This document shows positions 19,066 through 30,000 of a stretch of 62,004 bases of DNA, piece by piece. Origin of the DNA: Bacillus pinisoli. Lineage in GTDB: Bacteria; Bacillota; Bacilli; Bacillales; SA4. The notes beneath the pieces are model-generated. The model saw only the letters and a program-made list of their open reading frames with translations. It had not been told where the DNA came from and ran no database searches. How positions within the stretch are numbered: position 1 is the first letter of the stretch; the number at the start of each line of letters is the position of its first letter. The position numbers and the translations under genes are program-made. The stretch is from NCBI RefSeq assembly GCF_023036475.1, contig NZ_JAJQKI010000018.1, positions 1-62,004 of the forward strand. The letters run 5' to 3'.

Positions 19066-19596
19066 GAAAAACAATGGTATGTCGTTCATACTTACTCAGG
19101 CTATGAGAATAAAGTAAAAGCTAACTTAGAAAAGCGTGTAGAATCAATGGGGATGCAAGATAAGATCTTCCGCGTGATTGTACCAGAAGAAGAGGAAACA
19201 GAATTAAAGAACGGTAAAAAGAAGGTAACGAAGAAGAAAGTTTTCCCTGGGTATGTACTTGCTGAGATCATCATGACAGATGATTCTTGGTATGTGGTTC
19301 GAAATACACCAGGTGTAACAGGATTCGTAGGGTCGGCAGGTTCTGGCTCAAAACCAACACCACTTCAACCAGAAGAAATTGCGTTTATTCTTAAACGTAT
19401 GGGTATGGAACAAACGAAAATTGATATTGATTTTGAATTAAAAGAAAGCGTGAAAGTTTCAGAGGGACCATTTGCTAACTTTACAGGTACTATTGAAGAA
19501 ATTGATAAGATTAAGCACAAGGCAAAAGTACATGTAAATATGTTTGGTAGAGAAACTCCAGTGGAACTAGACTTCTCGCAAATTGAAAAAATCTAA
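19063..19596 (+). CDS. nusG: Transcription termination/antitermination factor NusG
   Basis: NusG, 177 aa, binds RNA polymerase and in B. subtilis promotes pausing. The NGN domain (about 1-115) includes MEKQWYVVHTYSGYENKVK and the FPGYVL and NTPGVTGFVG segments. The KOW domain begins at about residue 125 (VKVSEGPFANFTGTIEEID). The protein matches B. subtilis from the first residue, so the ATG is secure despite the distant ribosome site. No good promoter is seen right upstream; expression may rely on read-through from secE or the extended -10 promoter. Confidence 0.97.
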   Translation: MEKQWYVVHTYSGYENKVKANLEKRVESMGMQDKIFRVIVPEEEETELKNGKKKVTKKKVFPGYVLAEIIMTDDSWYVVRNTPGVTGFVGSAGSGSKPTPLQPEEIAFILKRMGMEQTKIDIDFELKESVKVSEGPFANFTGTIEEIDKIKHKAKVHVNMFGRETPVELDFSQIEKI

Positions 19597-19605
19597 AGAT
19601 AAAAC

Positions 19606-19634
19606 TTGAATTCAATTTTAAAAAGTGGTAATAT
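19606..19634 (+). promoter_or_regulatory. SigmaA promoter of rplK-rplA
   Basis: TTGAAT (19606-19611), 17 bp, TAATAT (19629-19634), just after nusG. It leaves a leader of about 115 nt before rplK, long enough for the L1-type control site. Confidence 0.75.
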
Positions 19635-19700
19635 TGCATAGGTCAATATGTCTTCAAATAGAAGACGATATTCGTCAAAATTCTTTTTGAGAAAAGAAGA

Positions 19701-19746
19701 TGAGTGGGAGGGTAAAAACCCTATTACCACATCACGGACTTTAAGG
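19701..19746 (+). promoter_or_regulatory. Probable L1-binding leader of rplK-rplA
   Basis: Hairpin GTGG-GA-GGG ... CCC-TATTA-CCAC: GTGG (19704-19707) pairs with CCAC (19727-19730), GGG (19710-19712) with CCC (19719-19721), with an asymmetric internal loop between. This arrangement resembles the ribosomal protein L1 site on 23S rRNA and on L11-operon mRNAs, where L1 represses its own synthesis. It lies just before the rplK ribosome site. Assignment is by structure and position only. Confidence 0.65.
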
Positions 19747-19757
19747 AGGTGTGTCTC

Positions 19758-20183
19758 GTGGCTAAAAAAGTTATTAAATTAGTAAAACTTCAAATCCCTG
19801 CAGGTAAAGCAAATCCTGCACCACCAGTAGGTCCTGCACTAGGTCAAGCAGGTGTTAACATCATGGGATTCTGTAAGGAATTCAATGCTCGTACTGCTGA
19901 TCAAGCAGGTTTAATTATCCCTGTTGAAATTACGGTATTTGAAGACCGTTCATTTACATTTATTACGAAAACTCCGCCTGCTGCTGTTCTATTAAAAGTA
20001 GTAGCTGGAATTCAGTCAGGTTCTGGTGAGCCTAACAAGAAGAAAGTTGCAACAGTTAAGCGTGATAAAGTTCGCGAAATCGCAGAACAAAAAATGCCTG
20101 ACTTAAACGCAGCAAGCGTTGAAGCTGCTATGAAAATGGTAGAAGGTACAGCACGCAGCATGGGAATTGTTATTGAAGACTAA
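19758..20183 (+). CDS. rplK: 50S ribosomal protein L11
   Basis: L11, 141 aa, part of the GTPase-associated centre and the binding site of thiopeptide antibiotics, also needed for RelA activation. The N-terminal proline-rich signature [19 protein letters not shown] is intact, and the C-terminal RNA-binding domain ends MGIVIED. The GTG after AAGGAGGTGTGTCTC is the start; three extra upstream codons in frame lack a ribosome site. Confidence 0.97.
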   Translation: MAKKVIKLVKLQIPAGKANPAPPVGPALGQAGVNIMGFCKEFNARTADQAGLIIPVEITVFEDRSFTFITKTPPAAVLLKVVAGIQSGSGEPNKKKVATVKRDKVREIAEQKMPDLNAASVEAAMKMVEGTARSMGIVIED

Positions 20184-20208
20184 TCCCGTGATTCTCTAAT
20201 GGATGGTT

Positions 20209-20246
20209 AAGGTTGCGGATTTGGACATGTACCATTTCGCAACCTT
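20209..20246 (+). other. Hairpin between rplK and rplA
   Basis: Perfect 9-bp stem AAGGTTGCG / CGCAACCTT with a loop of about 20 nt. Only a mixed TTATT tail follows, so it is more likely an RNA-processing or stability hairpin than a terminator. Confidence 0.5.
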
Positions 20247-20297
20247 TATTCGTGGGAGGAATATCCGTTAAAACCACAATCAAGGAGGAAAAGTAAA

Positions 20298-21002
20298 ATG
20301 GCTAAAAGAGGTAAGAAGTATTTAGAAGCTGCAAAGCTTGTTGATCGCTCTAAAGCATACGCTGTTGCTGAAGCAGTGGAACTTGTTAAAAAGACAAGTG
20401 TAGCAAAGTTTGATGCAACTGTTGAAGCTGCGTTCCGTTTAGGAGTTGACCCTAAGAAAGCAGACCAACAAATCCGTGGAGCAGTTGTACTACCAAATGG
20501 TACAGGTAAGACTCAACGTGTATTAGTATTTGCTAAAGGTGAAAAAGCGAAGGAAGCAGAAGCGGCTGGAGCTGATTATGTAGGAGATGCAGATTTCATT
20601 AACAAAATCAACCAAGGTTGGTTTGAGTTTGATGTAATCGTAGCAACACCTGACATGATGGGTGAAGTTGGTAAACTTGGTCGTGTATTAGGACCTAAAG
20701 GTTTAATGCCAAACCCTAAAACTGGAACTGTTACATTTGATGTAACAAAAGCAGTTAACGAAATTAAAGCTGGTAAAGTTGAGTACCGTGTAGATAAAGC
20801 TGGTATCATCCATGTTCCAGTTGGGAAAGTTTCTTTTGACGATCAAAAGTTAGTTGAAAACTTTACAACTGTATACGATACGCTTTTAAAGGTTAAGCCT
20901 GCTGCAGCTAAAGGGACTTACATGAAGAACGTTGCATTAAGTTCTACAATGGGACCTGGAGTAAAGGTAGATCCTTCAACTTTCGTAGCTATCAAAAACT
21001 AA
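20298..21002 (+). CDS. rplA: 50S ribosomal protein L1
   Basis: L1, 234 aa, forms the mobile L1 stalk at the E site and is the likely autorepressor of rplKA. Family segments include the N-terminal [21 protein letters not shown], the GADYVG region and the signature [18 protein letters not shown] (about residues 130-147). AAGGAGG lies 8 nt before ATG. The next gene, rplJ, has its own promoter. Confidence 0.97.
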   Translation: MAKRGKKYLEAAKLVDRSKAYAVAEAVELVKKTSVAKFDATVEAAFRLGVDPKKADQQIRGAVVLPNGTGKTQRVLVFAKGEKAKEAEAAGADYVGDADFINKINQGWFEFDVIVATPDMMGEVGKLGRVLGPKGLMPNPKTGTVTFDVTKAVNEIKAGKVEYRVDKAGIIHVPVGKVSFDDQKLVENFTTVYDTLLKVKPAAAKGTYMKNVALSSTMGPGVKVDPSTFVAIKN

Positions 21003-21005
21003 TAG

Positions 21006-21034
21006 TTGACAATCAGCTATAATAGCTGTAATAT
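21006..21034 (+). promoter_or_regulatory. SigmaA promoter of rplJ-rplL
   Basis: A perfect TTGACA (21006-21011), 17 bp, TAATAT (21029-21034), directly after rplA. It drives the L10 leader, rplJ and rplL. Confidence 0.85.
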
Positions 21035-21054
21035 ATTAAATGTTGTTTAAAAAC

Positions 21055-21180
21055 ATTTATACCGTAGACAGTAGGTGCCATCTGGCTTAATTTCCTACCG
21101 AGGTGATTAGATACAGAAGCAAACTATTTGCTGTCTATAACTACCTCCATGTCTATATGATAAACATGGAGGTTTTTTAA
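21055..21180 (+). promoter_or_regulatory. L10 leader with attenuator
   Basis: Structured leader before rplJ. The segment AGACAGTAGGTGCC and its partner GCTGTCT frame the ribosomal protein L10 binding region, as in the known L10 leader of Bacillus. It ends in a strong terminator, ACCTCCATGT (21143-21152) / ACATGGAGGT (21164-21173) plus TTTTTT. Excess L10(L12)4 would favour termination. Confidence 0.9.
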
Positions 21181-21230
21181 TACACCCAATTGATCGGTAT
21201 ATATGTAGTAATTTTACAGGAGGTGTAGAA

Positions 21231-21731
21231 ATGAGCAGCGCAGTTGAACTGAAAAAACAAACTGTAACTGAAATTGCTGACAAGCTTCGTGAAAGTAAAT
21301 CTACAGTTGTTGTTGACTACCGTGGATTAACGGTTGCGCAAGTAACAGAATTACGTAAGCAACTTCGTGAAGCTGGTATTGAGTTTAAGGTGTATAAGAA
21401 CACATTAACTCGTCGTGCTACTGAAGAAGTTGGATTAGAAGGATTAAACGAATATTTAACGGGTCCAAATGCAATCGCATTTAGCTCGGAAGATGTTGTT
21501 GCTCCTGCTAAGATCATTAACGAATTCGCAAAGAAAAACGAAAAGCTTGAAATTAAAGCTGGTGTAATTGAAGGTAATATCGCATCACTTGAAGATGTTA
21601 AAGCTCTTGCTGAACTTCCATCTCGTGAAGGATTACTATCTATGTTACTTAGCGTACTTCAAGCTCCAATCCGCAATCTTGCTCTTGCTACAAAAGCAGT
21701 TGCAGATCAAAAAGAAGAACAAGGTGCTTAA
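21231..21731 (+). CDS. rplJ: 50S ribosomal protein L10
   Basis: L10, 166 aa, the stalk base that holds L7/L12 dimers. The N-terminal rRNA-binding domain has [26 protein letters not shown] (about residues 24-49). The C-terminal helix that binds L7/L12 lies around [31 protein letters not shown] precedes ATG. It is co-transcribed with rplL under the L10 leader. Confidence 0.97.
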   Translation: MSSAVELKKQTVTEIADKLRESKSTVVVDYRGLTVAQVTELRKQLREAGIEFKVYKNTLTRRATEEVGLEGLNEYLTGPNAIAFSSEDVVAPAKIINEFAKKNEKLEIKAGVIEGNIASLEDVKALAELPSREGLLSMLLSVLQAPIRNLALATKAVADQKEEQGA

Positions 21732-21789
21732 TCTAGCATCGTAATGCAAAACAAAAAACTTTGTTAAAAATAAAAGGAGGATATCTCTC

Positions 21790-22149
21790 ATGACTAAAGA
21801 ACAAATCATTGAAGCGGTTAAAAGTATGACTGTTTTAGAACTTAACGACCTAGTAAAAGCAATTGAAGAAGAATTCGGTGTAACTGCTGCTGCTCCTGTA
21901 GCTGTAGCTGCTGCTGGTGCTGCTGCTGTTGAAGAGCAAACTGAATTTGACGTAATTCTTGCAAGCGCTGGTGACCAAAAGATTAAGGTTATCAAAGTTG
22001 TTCGTGAACTTACTGGTCTTGGCTTAAAAGAAGCTAAAGAATTAGTAGACAACGCTCCAAAGCCACTTAAAGAAGGCGTAGCTAAAGAAGAAGCAGAAGA
22101 AATCAAAGCTAAGCTTGAAGAAGTTGGAGCAAACGTAGAAGTTAAGTAA
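21790..22149 (+). CDS. rplL: 50S ribosomal protein L7/L12
   Basis: L7/L12, 119 aa, the multicopy stalk protein that recruits translation GTPases. It has an N-terminal dimer domain ([30 protein letters not shown]), an Ala-rich flexible hinge (about 36-52), and the compact C-terminal domain with [32 protein letters not shown] lies 9 nt before ATG. It is followed by a strong terminator. Confidence 0.98.
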   Translation: MTKEQIIEAVKSMTVLELNDLVKAIEEEFGVTAAAPVAVAAAGAAAVEEQTEFDVILASAGDQKIKVIKVVRELTGLGLKEAKELVDNAPKPLKEGVAKEEAEEIKAKLEEVGANVEVK

Positions 22150-22160
22150 TATTGATATAA

Positions 22161-22193
22161 AATAAGCTCGCTACTATAGCGAGCTTATTTTTA
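22161..22193 (+). terminator. Terminator after rplL
   Basis: Perfect 13-bp stem AATAAGCTCGCTA / TAGCGAGCTTATT with a 3-nt loop and a T-rich tail (TTTTAT). The A-tract on the left means it could also stop minus-strand transcripts. Confidence 0.9.
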
Positions 22194-22278
22194 TACGGTT
22201 AATTATTGCTTTTGCAAAAATCCCCAAAGCCGGATTTTTACTCCGTAGTATAGTGGTCAGTACTTTTAATAGAGAAAG

Positions 22279-22376
22279 TTGCTCTTTTCTAATAATTATC
22301 ACTTCAATTTATAGTATTAAGAGGGATAATTATTGGAAAAAATAGTTCGAGAAGCAACAATACTTAGAAAAGAGCC
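22279..22376. repeat. Palindromic element between rplL and ybxB (copy C)
   Basis: The left end GTTGCTCTTTTCTAATAATTATC and the right end GAAGCAACAATACTTAG followed by AAAAGAGCC (22351-22376) are inverted. An inner pair AATAATTATC (22291-22300) / GATAATTATT (22325-22334) is perfect. The right end matches the copies near clpC and at 467-492. It lacks the G+C-rich core of copy B, so it looks like a core-less form. Confidence 0.65.
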
Positions 22377-22403
22377 ATAATAAAACAATGGGAGGTGTTT
22401 GTG

Positions 22404-23012
22404 ATGAGTGAACATTATTATTCTCGAAATCCGTCGGTCGAAAGTAAACAGCAAAGTTTTTCTTATACACTTCGAGGTCATTCACTAACCTTTACAACCG
22501 ATCAAGGTGTTTTTTCAAAGGCGGAGATAGATTTTGGTTCGAGGTTATTAATAGATTCCATACAAATCGGTAATGTGGCCGGGAATATTCTAGATGTTGG
22601 TTGTGGTTATGGGCCGATTGGTATTACGATAGCTAAGGAATTTCCGGATCGAGTCGTAGAGATGGTGGATGTGAATGAAAGAGCGCTTGGTCTAGCGGAA
22701 CAAAACGCTAAAAATAATGCTGTTGAAAATATCGAAGTCTATTATAGTAATGCTCTTAATGATGTAAGGCAAGAGCGATATGCTGCGGTGATTACCAACC
22801 CTCCTATACGTGCGGGTAAAAAAGTGGTCCATGAGATTTTTGAAGAGGGTTTTAATCGGTTAGTCGTTGGTGGGGATCTTTGGATCGTCATCCAGAAGAA
22901 GCAAGGAGCTCCATCTGCTATTGAAAAGCTTAAAACGCTAACACCTCTAGTAGAAACGGTAGCGAAAAGTAAGGGTTATTTTATTTTAAAAGCTACAAGA
23001 AAAAGTAGTTGA
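22404..23012 (+). CDS. ybxB: YbxB, RsmC-like class I SAM methyltransferase
   Basis: SAM-dependent methyltransferase of the RsmC/RlmG type, 202 aa, probably acting on guanine N2 in rRNA. SAM-binding motif I ILDVGCGYGPIGI is at about residues 59-71 and the catalytic NPPIRAGK at about 130-137, matching the NPPF-type motif of N-methyltransferases. The ATG lies 6 nt after GGAGGTG; an in-frame GTG overlapping that ribosome site is rejected. The target base is not known to me. It sits between rplL and rpoB as in B. subtilis. Confidence 0.92.
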   Translation: MSEHYYSRNPSVESKQQSFSYTLRGHSLTFTTDQGVFSKAEIDFGSRLLIDSIQIGNVAGNILDVGCGYGPIGITIAKEFPDRVVEMVDVNERALGLAEQNAKNNAVENIEVYYSNALNDVRQERYAAVITNPPIRAGKKVVHEIFEEGFNRLVVGGDLWIVIQKKQGAPSAIEKLKTLTPLVETVAKSKGYFILKATRKSS

Positions 23013-23045
23013 CGGTTAATTTTTCCTATGTTAGCATTATATAAT
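23009..23045 (+). promoter_or_regulatory. Candidate rpoB promoter region
   Basis: TTGACG (23009-23014) overlaps the ybxB stop. At 17 bp it faces TAGCAT (23032-23037), and just beyond is a perfect TATAAT (23040-23045). The -10 area is a 14-bp perfect palindrome, GCATTATATAATGC. Which -10 is used is unclear. It gives a leader of about 240 nt before rpoB. Confidence 0.5.
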
Positions 23046-23057
23046 GCCAATATATTA

Positions 23058-23113
23058 TTTTTCCTTGGTTTTTTTATGAATAATAGGTATATTAGTTGGT
23101 ATACAAGGAAAAA
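23058..23113 (+). other. Long-loop hairpin in the rpoB leader
   Basis: TTTTTCCTTG (23058-23067) and CAAGGAAAAA (23104-23113) are perfectly complementary over 10 bp, with a 36-nt loop. It would fold early in the rpoB leader. No known regulator is recognised. Confidence 0.45.
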
Positions 23114-23289
23114 CTAATTCAATAGGACATTATGCATAAATGTGGTTTTCTTGAGTAGAAACCCTTTTTCTTTTTGTCTGTTGAATTCACTAGTTTTAAG
23201 TTTTATTCGTAGTATTGATTATGACATCATCTCAGGGACGTTTTCGTTTCTGATGTGAAATAAAATGCTTGATTTGAGGGGTGAATCAG

Positions 23290-26200
23290 TTGACAGGTCA
23301 ACTAGTTCAGTATGGACGCCACCGCCAACGTAGAAGCTATGCTCGTATAAGTGAAGTTCTAGAATTACCAAATCTTATTGAAATCCAAACCTCTTCTTAT
23401 CAATGGTTTCTTGATGAGGGATTGCGTGAAATGTTCCAGGACATTTCTCCAATTGAAGATTTTACAGGTAATTTATCACTTGAGTTTATAGATTATAGCT
23501 TAGGTGAACCAAAATACTCTGTGGATGAATCAAAAGAAAGAGACGTTACATACTCTGCACCTTTAAGGGTGAAAGTTCGTCTGATTAACAAAGAAACAGG
23601 CGAAGTAAAAGAGCAAGATGTATTTATGGGAGATTTTCCTTTAATGACTGAGACAGGAACGTTTGTCATCAATGGTGCTGAACGTGTAATCGTATCTCAG
23701 CTTGTTCGTTCTCCAAGTGTATATTACAGTGGAAAAATTGATAAAAACGGTAAGCGTGGATTCACGGCTACTGTCATTCCAAACCGTGGTGCTTGGCTTG
23801 AATATGAAACAGACGCCAAAGATGTGGTGTATGTTCGTATTGATCGTACTCGGAAGCTACCGGTTACGGTTCTTTTGCGTGCTCTTGGGTTTGGCTCTGA
23901 TCAAGAAATCATAGATTTACTAGGGGATAATGAGTATTTACGTAATACCCTAGATAAGGATAATACGGAGAACACGGAAAAAGCATTGCTTGAAATCTAT
24001 GAGCGTCTACGTCCGGGAGAACCACCTACAGTAGAAAATGCAAAGAGTCTATTAGAATCAAGATTCTTTGATCCAAAACGCTATGATTTAGCAAATGTTG
24101 GGCGTTACAAGATTAATAAGAAGTTACATATTAAAAACCGTCTATTTAATCAACGTTTAGCAGATTCTCTAGTAGATCCAGAAACAGGTGAGATTTTAGT
24201 TGAAAAAGGTACGGTGTTAGATCGTCGTACGTTAGACCGTGTCTTACCTGCATTAGAAAAGAACATTGGTTATAAAACGACTCGTCCAACAGGTGGAGTT
24301 TTAGATGAAGAGATGACTCTTCAATCTATTAAAATTTATGCTCCGATTGAAGGCGATGGAGACCATGTAATCAATGTAATCGGAAACGCTAATATTGAAG
24401 AGCGTGTTAAGAATATCGCGCCTGCAGATATTATTTCTTCTATTAGTTATTTCTTTAATCTTCTATATAAAGTAGGAGATACAGACGATATTGATCATTT
24501 AGGTAATCGTCGTTTACGTTCTGTTGGTGAGTTATTACAAAACCAATTCCGTATCGGTTTATCTAGAATGGAGCGTGTGGTTCGTGAAAGAATGTCTATT
24601 CAAGATACTAACGCGATTACGCCACAAGCATTAATTAATATCAGACCTGTTATCGCTTCAATTAAAGAGTTCTTTGGAAGCTCTCAGTTATCTCAGTTCA
24701 TGGATCAAACAAACCCACTAGCTGAGTTAACGCATAAGCGAAGATTATCAGCTCTAGGGCCAGGTGGTTTAACGCGTGAGCGTGCAGGATTTGAAGTGCG
24801 TGACGTTCACTATTCTCACTACGGAAGAATGTGTCCGATTGAAACGCCTGAAGGTCCAAACATTGGTCTAATCAACTCTTTATCCAGCTATGCTAAAGTG
24901 AATCGTTTTGGATTTATCGAAACACCGTATCGTAAAGTTGATCCTGAAACAGGGCGTGTTACGAGCCAAATTGATTACTTAACTGCTGATGAAGAAGATA
25001 ATTATGTAGTTGCCCAAGCAAATGCGAAGCTTGCTGATGATGGTTCGTTCATCGATAGTGATATCGTTGCTCGTTTCCGTGGAGAAAACACGGTTGTTAA
25101 CAGAGACCGCGTTGACTATATGGATGTATCGCCTAAGCAAGTAGTTTCTGCAGCAACAGCTTGTATTCCTTTCTTAGAGAACGACGACTCAAACCGTGCT
25201 CTTATGGGAGCGAACATGCAACGTCAAGCAGTTCCATTATTAAATCCTGAAGCTCCATTAGTGGGAACAGGTATGGAATATGTATCTGGTAAAGATTCAG
25301 GAGCTGCAGTCATTTGTAAATTCCCTGGTGTAGTTGAAAAGGTTCAAGCTAAGGAAATCTTAGTAAGACGCTATACTGAGGTTGATGGTGAAAAAGTTAA
25401 GGGTAACCTTGATAAATATAAGCTTCAAAAGTTCATCCGTTCTAACCAAGGAACATGTTATAACCAACGTCCAATCGTAAGTGTTGGGGATGAAGTAGTA
25501 AAAGGTGAAATCCTTGCCGATGGTCCTTCTATGGAAAAAGGAGAGCTTGCACTTGGGCGTAACGTTCTTGTTGCTTTCATGACATGGGATGGATATAACT
25601 ACGAGGATGCAATCATCATGAGTGAACGCCTTGTGAAGGATGATGTGTATACTTCTGTTCATATTGAAGAGTACGAGTCTGAAGCTCGTGACACAAAGCT
25701 TGGACCAGAAGAAATCACACGTGATATTCCAAACGTAGGTGAAGATGCACTTAAGAATCTTGATGATCGTGGAATTATCCGCGTTGGTGCTGAAGTAAAA
25801 GACGGAGACTTGCTTGTTGGTAAGGTTACTCCTAAAGGTGTAACAGAGCTAACTGCAGAAGAACGTCTATTACATGCTATTTTCGGTGAAAAGGCAAGAG
25901 AAGTTCGTGATACGTCATTACGTGTTCCACACGGTGGCGGCGGTATCGTTCTTGATGTTAAAGTGTTCAATCGTGAAGATGGAGATGAGCTTCCACCGGG
26001 GGTAAATCAACTTGTTCGTGTGTATATTGTTCAGAAACGTAAGATTTCTGAAGGGGATAAGATGGCAGGACGTCACGGTAACAAAGGGGTTATCTCCCGT
26101 ATTTTACCTGAAGAAGATATGCCATACTTACCTGACGGAACTCCTGTTGATATCATGTTAAATCCATTAGGGGTACCATCACGTATGAACATCGGTCAGG

Positions 26201-26826
26201 TATTAGAGCTACATCTTGGTATGGCAGCTAGATACTTAGGCATTCACGTAGCGTCTCCTGTATTTGATGGTGCGCGTGAGGAAGATGTTTGGGATACACT
26301 TTTAGAAGCTGGAATGTCTCGTGATGCTAAGACGGTCCTATATGATGGACGTACTGGTGAACCGTTTGATAACCGTGTGTCTGTTGGAATCATGTATATG
26401 ATTAAACTTGCTCACATGGTTGATGATAAGTTACACGCACGTTCAACTGGACCATATTCATTAGTTACGCAACAACCACTTGGTGGTAAAGCGCAGTTCG
26501 GTGGTCAGCGTTTTGGAGAGATGGAGGTTTGGGCGCTTGAAGCTTACGGTGCTGCCTATACTCTTCAAGAAATCCTTACAGTCAAATCAGACGATGTTGT
26601 TGGTCGTGTGAAAACGTATGAAGCAATTGTTAAAGGTGAGAATGTACCAGAACCAGGTGTTCCTGAATCATTCAAAGTATTAATAAAAGAGCTTCAAAGT
26701 TTAGGTATGGACGTTAAGATTCTATCTAGTGATGATAAAGAAATCGAGATGAGAGATCTTGACGATGACGATGATCAATCAGCTGACAAGCTTAACATTG
26801 AAGTAGAAGCAACAAACGAAGTGTAA
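23290..26826 (+). CDS. rpoB: DNA-directed RNA polymerase subunit beta
   Basis: Beta subunit, 1178 aa, forming one side of the RNA polymerase active-site cleft. The rifampicin pocket (about residues 463-495) reads [14 protein letters not shown] then [15 protein letters not shown], with the Asp, His and Ser linked to resistance all wild type, so rifampicin sensitivity is predicted. The NTP-contacting [12 protein letters not shown] is intact. TTG 23290 follows GAGGGG by 8 nt and matches the B. subtilis start; the in-frame GTG nine bases earlier overlaps that site. The C-terminal tail is acidic, as in B. subtilis, but shorter. Confidence 0.98.
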   Translation: MTGQLVQYGRHRQRRSYARISEVLELPNLIEIQTSSYQWFLDEGLREMFQDISPIEDFTGNLSLEFIDYSLGEPKYSVDESKERDVTYSAPLRVKVRLINKETGEVKEQDVFMGDFPLMTETGTFVINGAERVIVSQLVRSPSVYYSGKIDKNGKRGFTATVIPNRGAWLEYETDAKDVVYVRIDRTRKLPVTVLLRALGFGSDQEIIDLLGDNEYLRNTLDKDNTENTEKALLEIYERLRPGEPPTVENAKSLLESRFFDPKRYDLANVGRYKINKKLHIKNRLFNQRLADSLVDPETGEILVEKGTVLDRRTLDRVLPALEKNIGYKTTRPTGGVLDEEMTLQSIKIYAPIEGDGDHVINVIGNANIEERVKNIAPADIISSISYFFNLLYKVGDTDDIDHLGNRRLRSVGELLQNQFRIGLSRMERVVRERMSIQDTNAITPQALINIRPVIASIKEFFGSSQLSQFMDQTNPLAELTHKRRLSALGPGGLTRERAGFEVRDVHYSHYGRMCPIETPEGPNIGLINSLSSYAKVNRFGFIETPYRKVDPETGRVTSQIDYLTADEEDNYVVAQANAKLADDGSFIDSDIVARFRGENTVVNRDRVDYMDVSPKQVVSAATACIPFLENDDSNRALMGANMQRQAVPLLNPEAPLVGTGMEYVSGKDSGAAVICKFPGVVEKVQAKEILVRRYTEVDGEKVKGNLDKYKLQKFIRSNQGTCYNQRPIVSVGDEVVKGEILADGPSMEKGELALGRNVLVAFMTWDGYNYEDAIIMSERLVKDDVYTSVHIEEYESEARDTKLGPEEITRDIPNVGEDALKNLDDRGIIRVGAEVKDGDLLVGKVTPKGVTELTAEERLLHAIFGEKAREVRDTSLRVPHGGGGIVLDVKVFNREDGDELPPGVNQLVRVYIVQKRKISEGDKMAGRHGNKGVISRILPEEDMPYLPDGTPVDIMLNPLGVPSRMNIGQVLELHLGMAARYLGIHVASPVFDGAREEDVWDTLLEAGMSRDAKTVLYDGRTGEPFDNRVSVGIMYMIKLAHMVDDKLHARSTGPYSLVTQQPLGGKAQFGGQRFGEMEVWALEAYGAAYTLQEILTVKSDDVVGRVKTYEAIVKGENVPEPGVPESFKVLIKELQSLGMDVKILSSDDKEIEMRDLDDDDDQSADKLNIEVEATNEV

Positions 26827-26890
26827 TTATTTCTTGTTAAACTAGTAGCATAGATGCTCATATATACATGATGGTGAAAAATCATTAAAT

Positions 26891-26998
26891 GAAGGGGGGA
26901 GAAATCGATGGATTTCTCTTTCCCCTTCTACATAAATAAGCTTTCTCTGTGAGTGAATGTTTATTGTGTATTAGTCAGAAGGCGTCAAGTAGTCTGAC
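26891..26998 (+). other. Two hairpins between rpoB and rpoC
   Basis: The first, GAAGGGGGGAGAAATC (26891-26906) with GATTTCTCTTTCCCCTTC (26911-26928), is a long stem with a GATG loop and no T-run. The second, GTCAGA / TCTGAC (26974-26979 / 26993-26998), lies just before the rpoC ribosome site. They look like processing or stability structures inside the rpoBC message, not terminators. Confidence 0.55.
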
Positions 26999-27023
26999 GT
27001 TAAAATAAAGGGAGGTAGGCCCC

Positions 27024-30000
27024 TTGATAGATGTTAATAACTTTGAATACATGAAGATTGGACTTTCTTCACCAGATAAGATTCGTTCTTGGTCTTTTGG
27101 GGAAGTCAAGAAGCCTGAAACTATTAACTATCGTACGTTAAAGCCAGAGAAGGACGGCTTATTCTGTGAACGAATTTTTGGTCCTACAAAAGACTGGGAA
27201 TGTCACTGTGGTAAATACAAGAGAGTTCGTTACAAAGGTGTTGTCTGTGACCGTTGTGGAGTAGAAGTTACTCGTGCAAAGGTTCGCCGTGAAAGAATGG
27301 GACATATTGAGCTTGCTGCACCTGTATCGCATATCTGGTATTTTAAAGGAATTCCAAGTCGTATGGGGCTTGTATTAGATATGTCACCTCGTGCATTAGA
27401 AGAGGTAATTTACTTTGCTTCTTATGTTGTTACAGAAACTGGTGACACACCATTAGAAAGAAAACAACTTCTTTCTGAAAAAGAATACCGTGCATATCGT
27501 GAGAAGTACGGTCAATCCTTCCAAGCAGCTATGGGTGCTGAAGCGATTAAAAAATTACTTTCAGACATTGAACTTCAAAAAGAAGTGAATGCACTGAAGG
27601 AAGAATTGAAGACTGCTCAAGGTCAACGTCGTACTAGAGCAATAAAGCGCCTAGAAGTGTTAGAAGCATTCAGAAATTCAGGAAATGAACCTTCATGGAT
27701 GATTCTAGACGTACTTCCAGTCATTCCACCAGAACTACGTCCAATGGTTCAATTAGATGGTGGTCGTTTTGCAACATCTGACTTAAACGATCTATATCGA
27801 CGCGTAATTAACCGTAATAATCGTTTGAAGCGTCTTTTAGACCTTGGAGCTCCAAGTATTATTGTTCAGAATGAGAAAAGAATGCTTCAAGAAGCAGTAG
27901 ATGCTTTAATTGACAATGGTCGTCGTGGTAGACCAGTTACTGGTCCTGGAAACAGACCATTAAAGTCACTCTCTCACATGTTAAAAGGAAAGCAAGGACG
28001 CTTCCGTCAAAACCTTTTAGGTAAGCGTGTTGACTATTCTGGACGTTCCGTTATCGTTGTAGGTCCAAACTTAAAGATGTATCAATGTGGTCTTCCAAAG
28101 GAAATGGCATTAGAGTTATTCAAGCCGTTTGTCATGAAGGAACTAGTTGAGAGAGGTTTAGCTCATAACATTAAGAGTGCGAAGCGTAAAATTGAACGAG
28201 TATCACCTGATGTTTGGGATGTACTAGAATCTGTAATTAAGGAGCACCCAGTACTATTAAACCGTGCCCCTACTCTTCACAGACTTGGTATTCAAGCATT
28301 TGAACCAACTTTAGTAGAAGGGCGTGCAATTCGCCTTCACCCATTAGTATGTACTGCTTACAATGCAGACTTTGATGGAGACCAAATGGCTGTTCACGTT
28401 CCGTTATCGGCTGAAGCGCAAGCTGAAGCTCGCTTATTAATGCTAGCAGCTCAAAACATCCTAAACCCGAAAGATGGGAAGCCGGTTGTTACTCCTTCAC
28501 AGGACATGGTATTAGGGAACTACTACCTAACACTTGAAAGAGCTGGAGCTGTTGGAGAAGGTATGGTGTTTAAAGATACCAATGAAGCATTAATTGCTTA
28601 TCAAAATGGTTATGTACATCTTCACACTCGTGTAGCTGTATATGCTGGGTCTCTAAACAATCAGACATTCACAGAAGATCAGAAAAATATGTTATTAATT
28701 ACAACGGTTGGTAAATTGATTTTCAATGAAATTTTACCAGACTCGTTCCCATACATTAACGAACCGACTCAATATAACTTAGAAAAAGAAACACCTACTA
28801 AGTACTTTGTTGAGAAAGGTGCAGACGTTAAGAAGGAAATAGCTTCTCGTGATGAAATTGCACCATTTAAGAAGAAAATCTTAGGAAATATCATTGCAGA
28901 AGTGTTTAAACGCTTCAAGATTACTGATACTTCTAAAATGCTTGACCGAATGAAGAATCTTGGATTCAGATATTCAACAAAAGCAGGTATTACAGTTGGT
29001 GTGTCTGATATCATCGTATTACCAGAAAAACAAGTCATTATTAACGAAGCTCAAGGGAAAGTTGATAACGTCTTAAAGCAATTCAGACGTGGTTTAATCA
29101 CGGATGAAGAGCGTTATGACCGTGTTATTTCAATTTGGAGCTCAGCGAAGGATGTTATCCAAGGAAAACTAATGGAATCATTAGATCACTTGAATCCAAT
29201 CTTCATGATGAGTGACTCTGGTGCCCGTGGTAACGCATCTAACTTTACACAGCTTGCTGGTATGCGTGGACTCATGGCGAACCCGGCTGGTCGAATTATC
29301 GAACTTCCAATCAAGTCAAGTTTCCGCGAAGGATTAACAGTTTTAGAGTACTTCATTTCTACTCACGGTGCGCGTAAAGGTCTTGCCGATACAGCACTTA
29401 AGACAGCTGACTCAGGTTACTTAACAAGACGTCTAGTAGATGTTGCACAAGATGTTATCGTACGTGAAGATGACTGTGGAACTGACAGAGGATTACTTGT
29501 TGCTGCTCTTAAGGACGGTACTGAAGTAATTGAAAGGCTAGATGAGCGTTTAATTGGACGTTATGCAAGAAAAGCAATTAAGCATCCTGAAACAAATGAA
29601 GTCATTGTCGAAGAAAATGGCCTAATTACTGAGGATCTTTCTCGTGTTATTACGGAAGCTGGAATTGAACAAGTCCGTATCCGCTCTGCATTTACATGTA
29701 ACACTCGTCATGGTGTGTGTAAAAAATGTTATGGTCGTAACCTAGCAACTGGTTCAGAAGTTGAAGTAGGAGAAGCGGTTGGGATTATCGCTGCTCAATC
29801 AATCGGTGAGCCAGGAACACAGTTAACGATGCGTACATTCCATACAGGTGGGGTAGCAGGAGACGATATTACTCAAGGTTTACCGCGTATTCAGGAATTA
29901 TTTGAGGCGCGTAATCCAAAAGGGCAAGCCATTATCTCTGAAATTGATGGTGTTGTTTCAGCTATCAGTGATTCGAGAGATAAGCAAGAAATCACGATTC

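Noticed and set aside
21645..22106. 153-aa minus-strand frame across rplJ-rplL
   Set aside because: It is the complement of the Ala-rich L7/L12 and L10 genes, with no start signal; coding on the + strand is certain.
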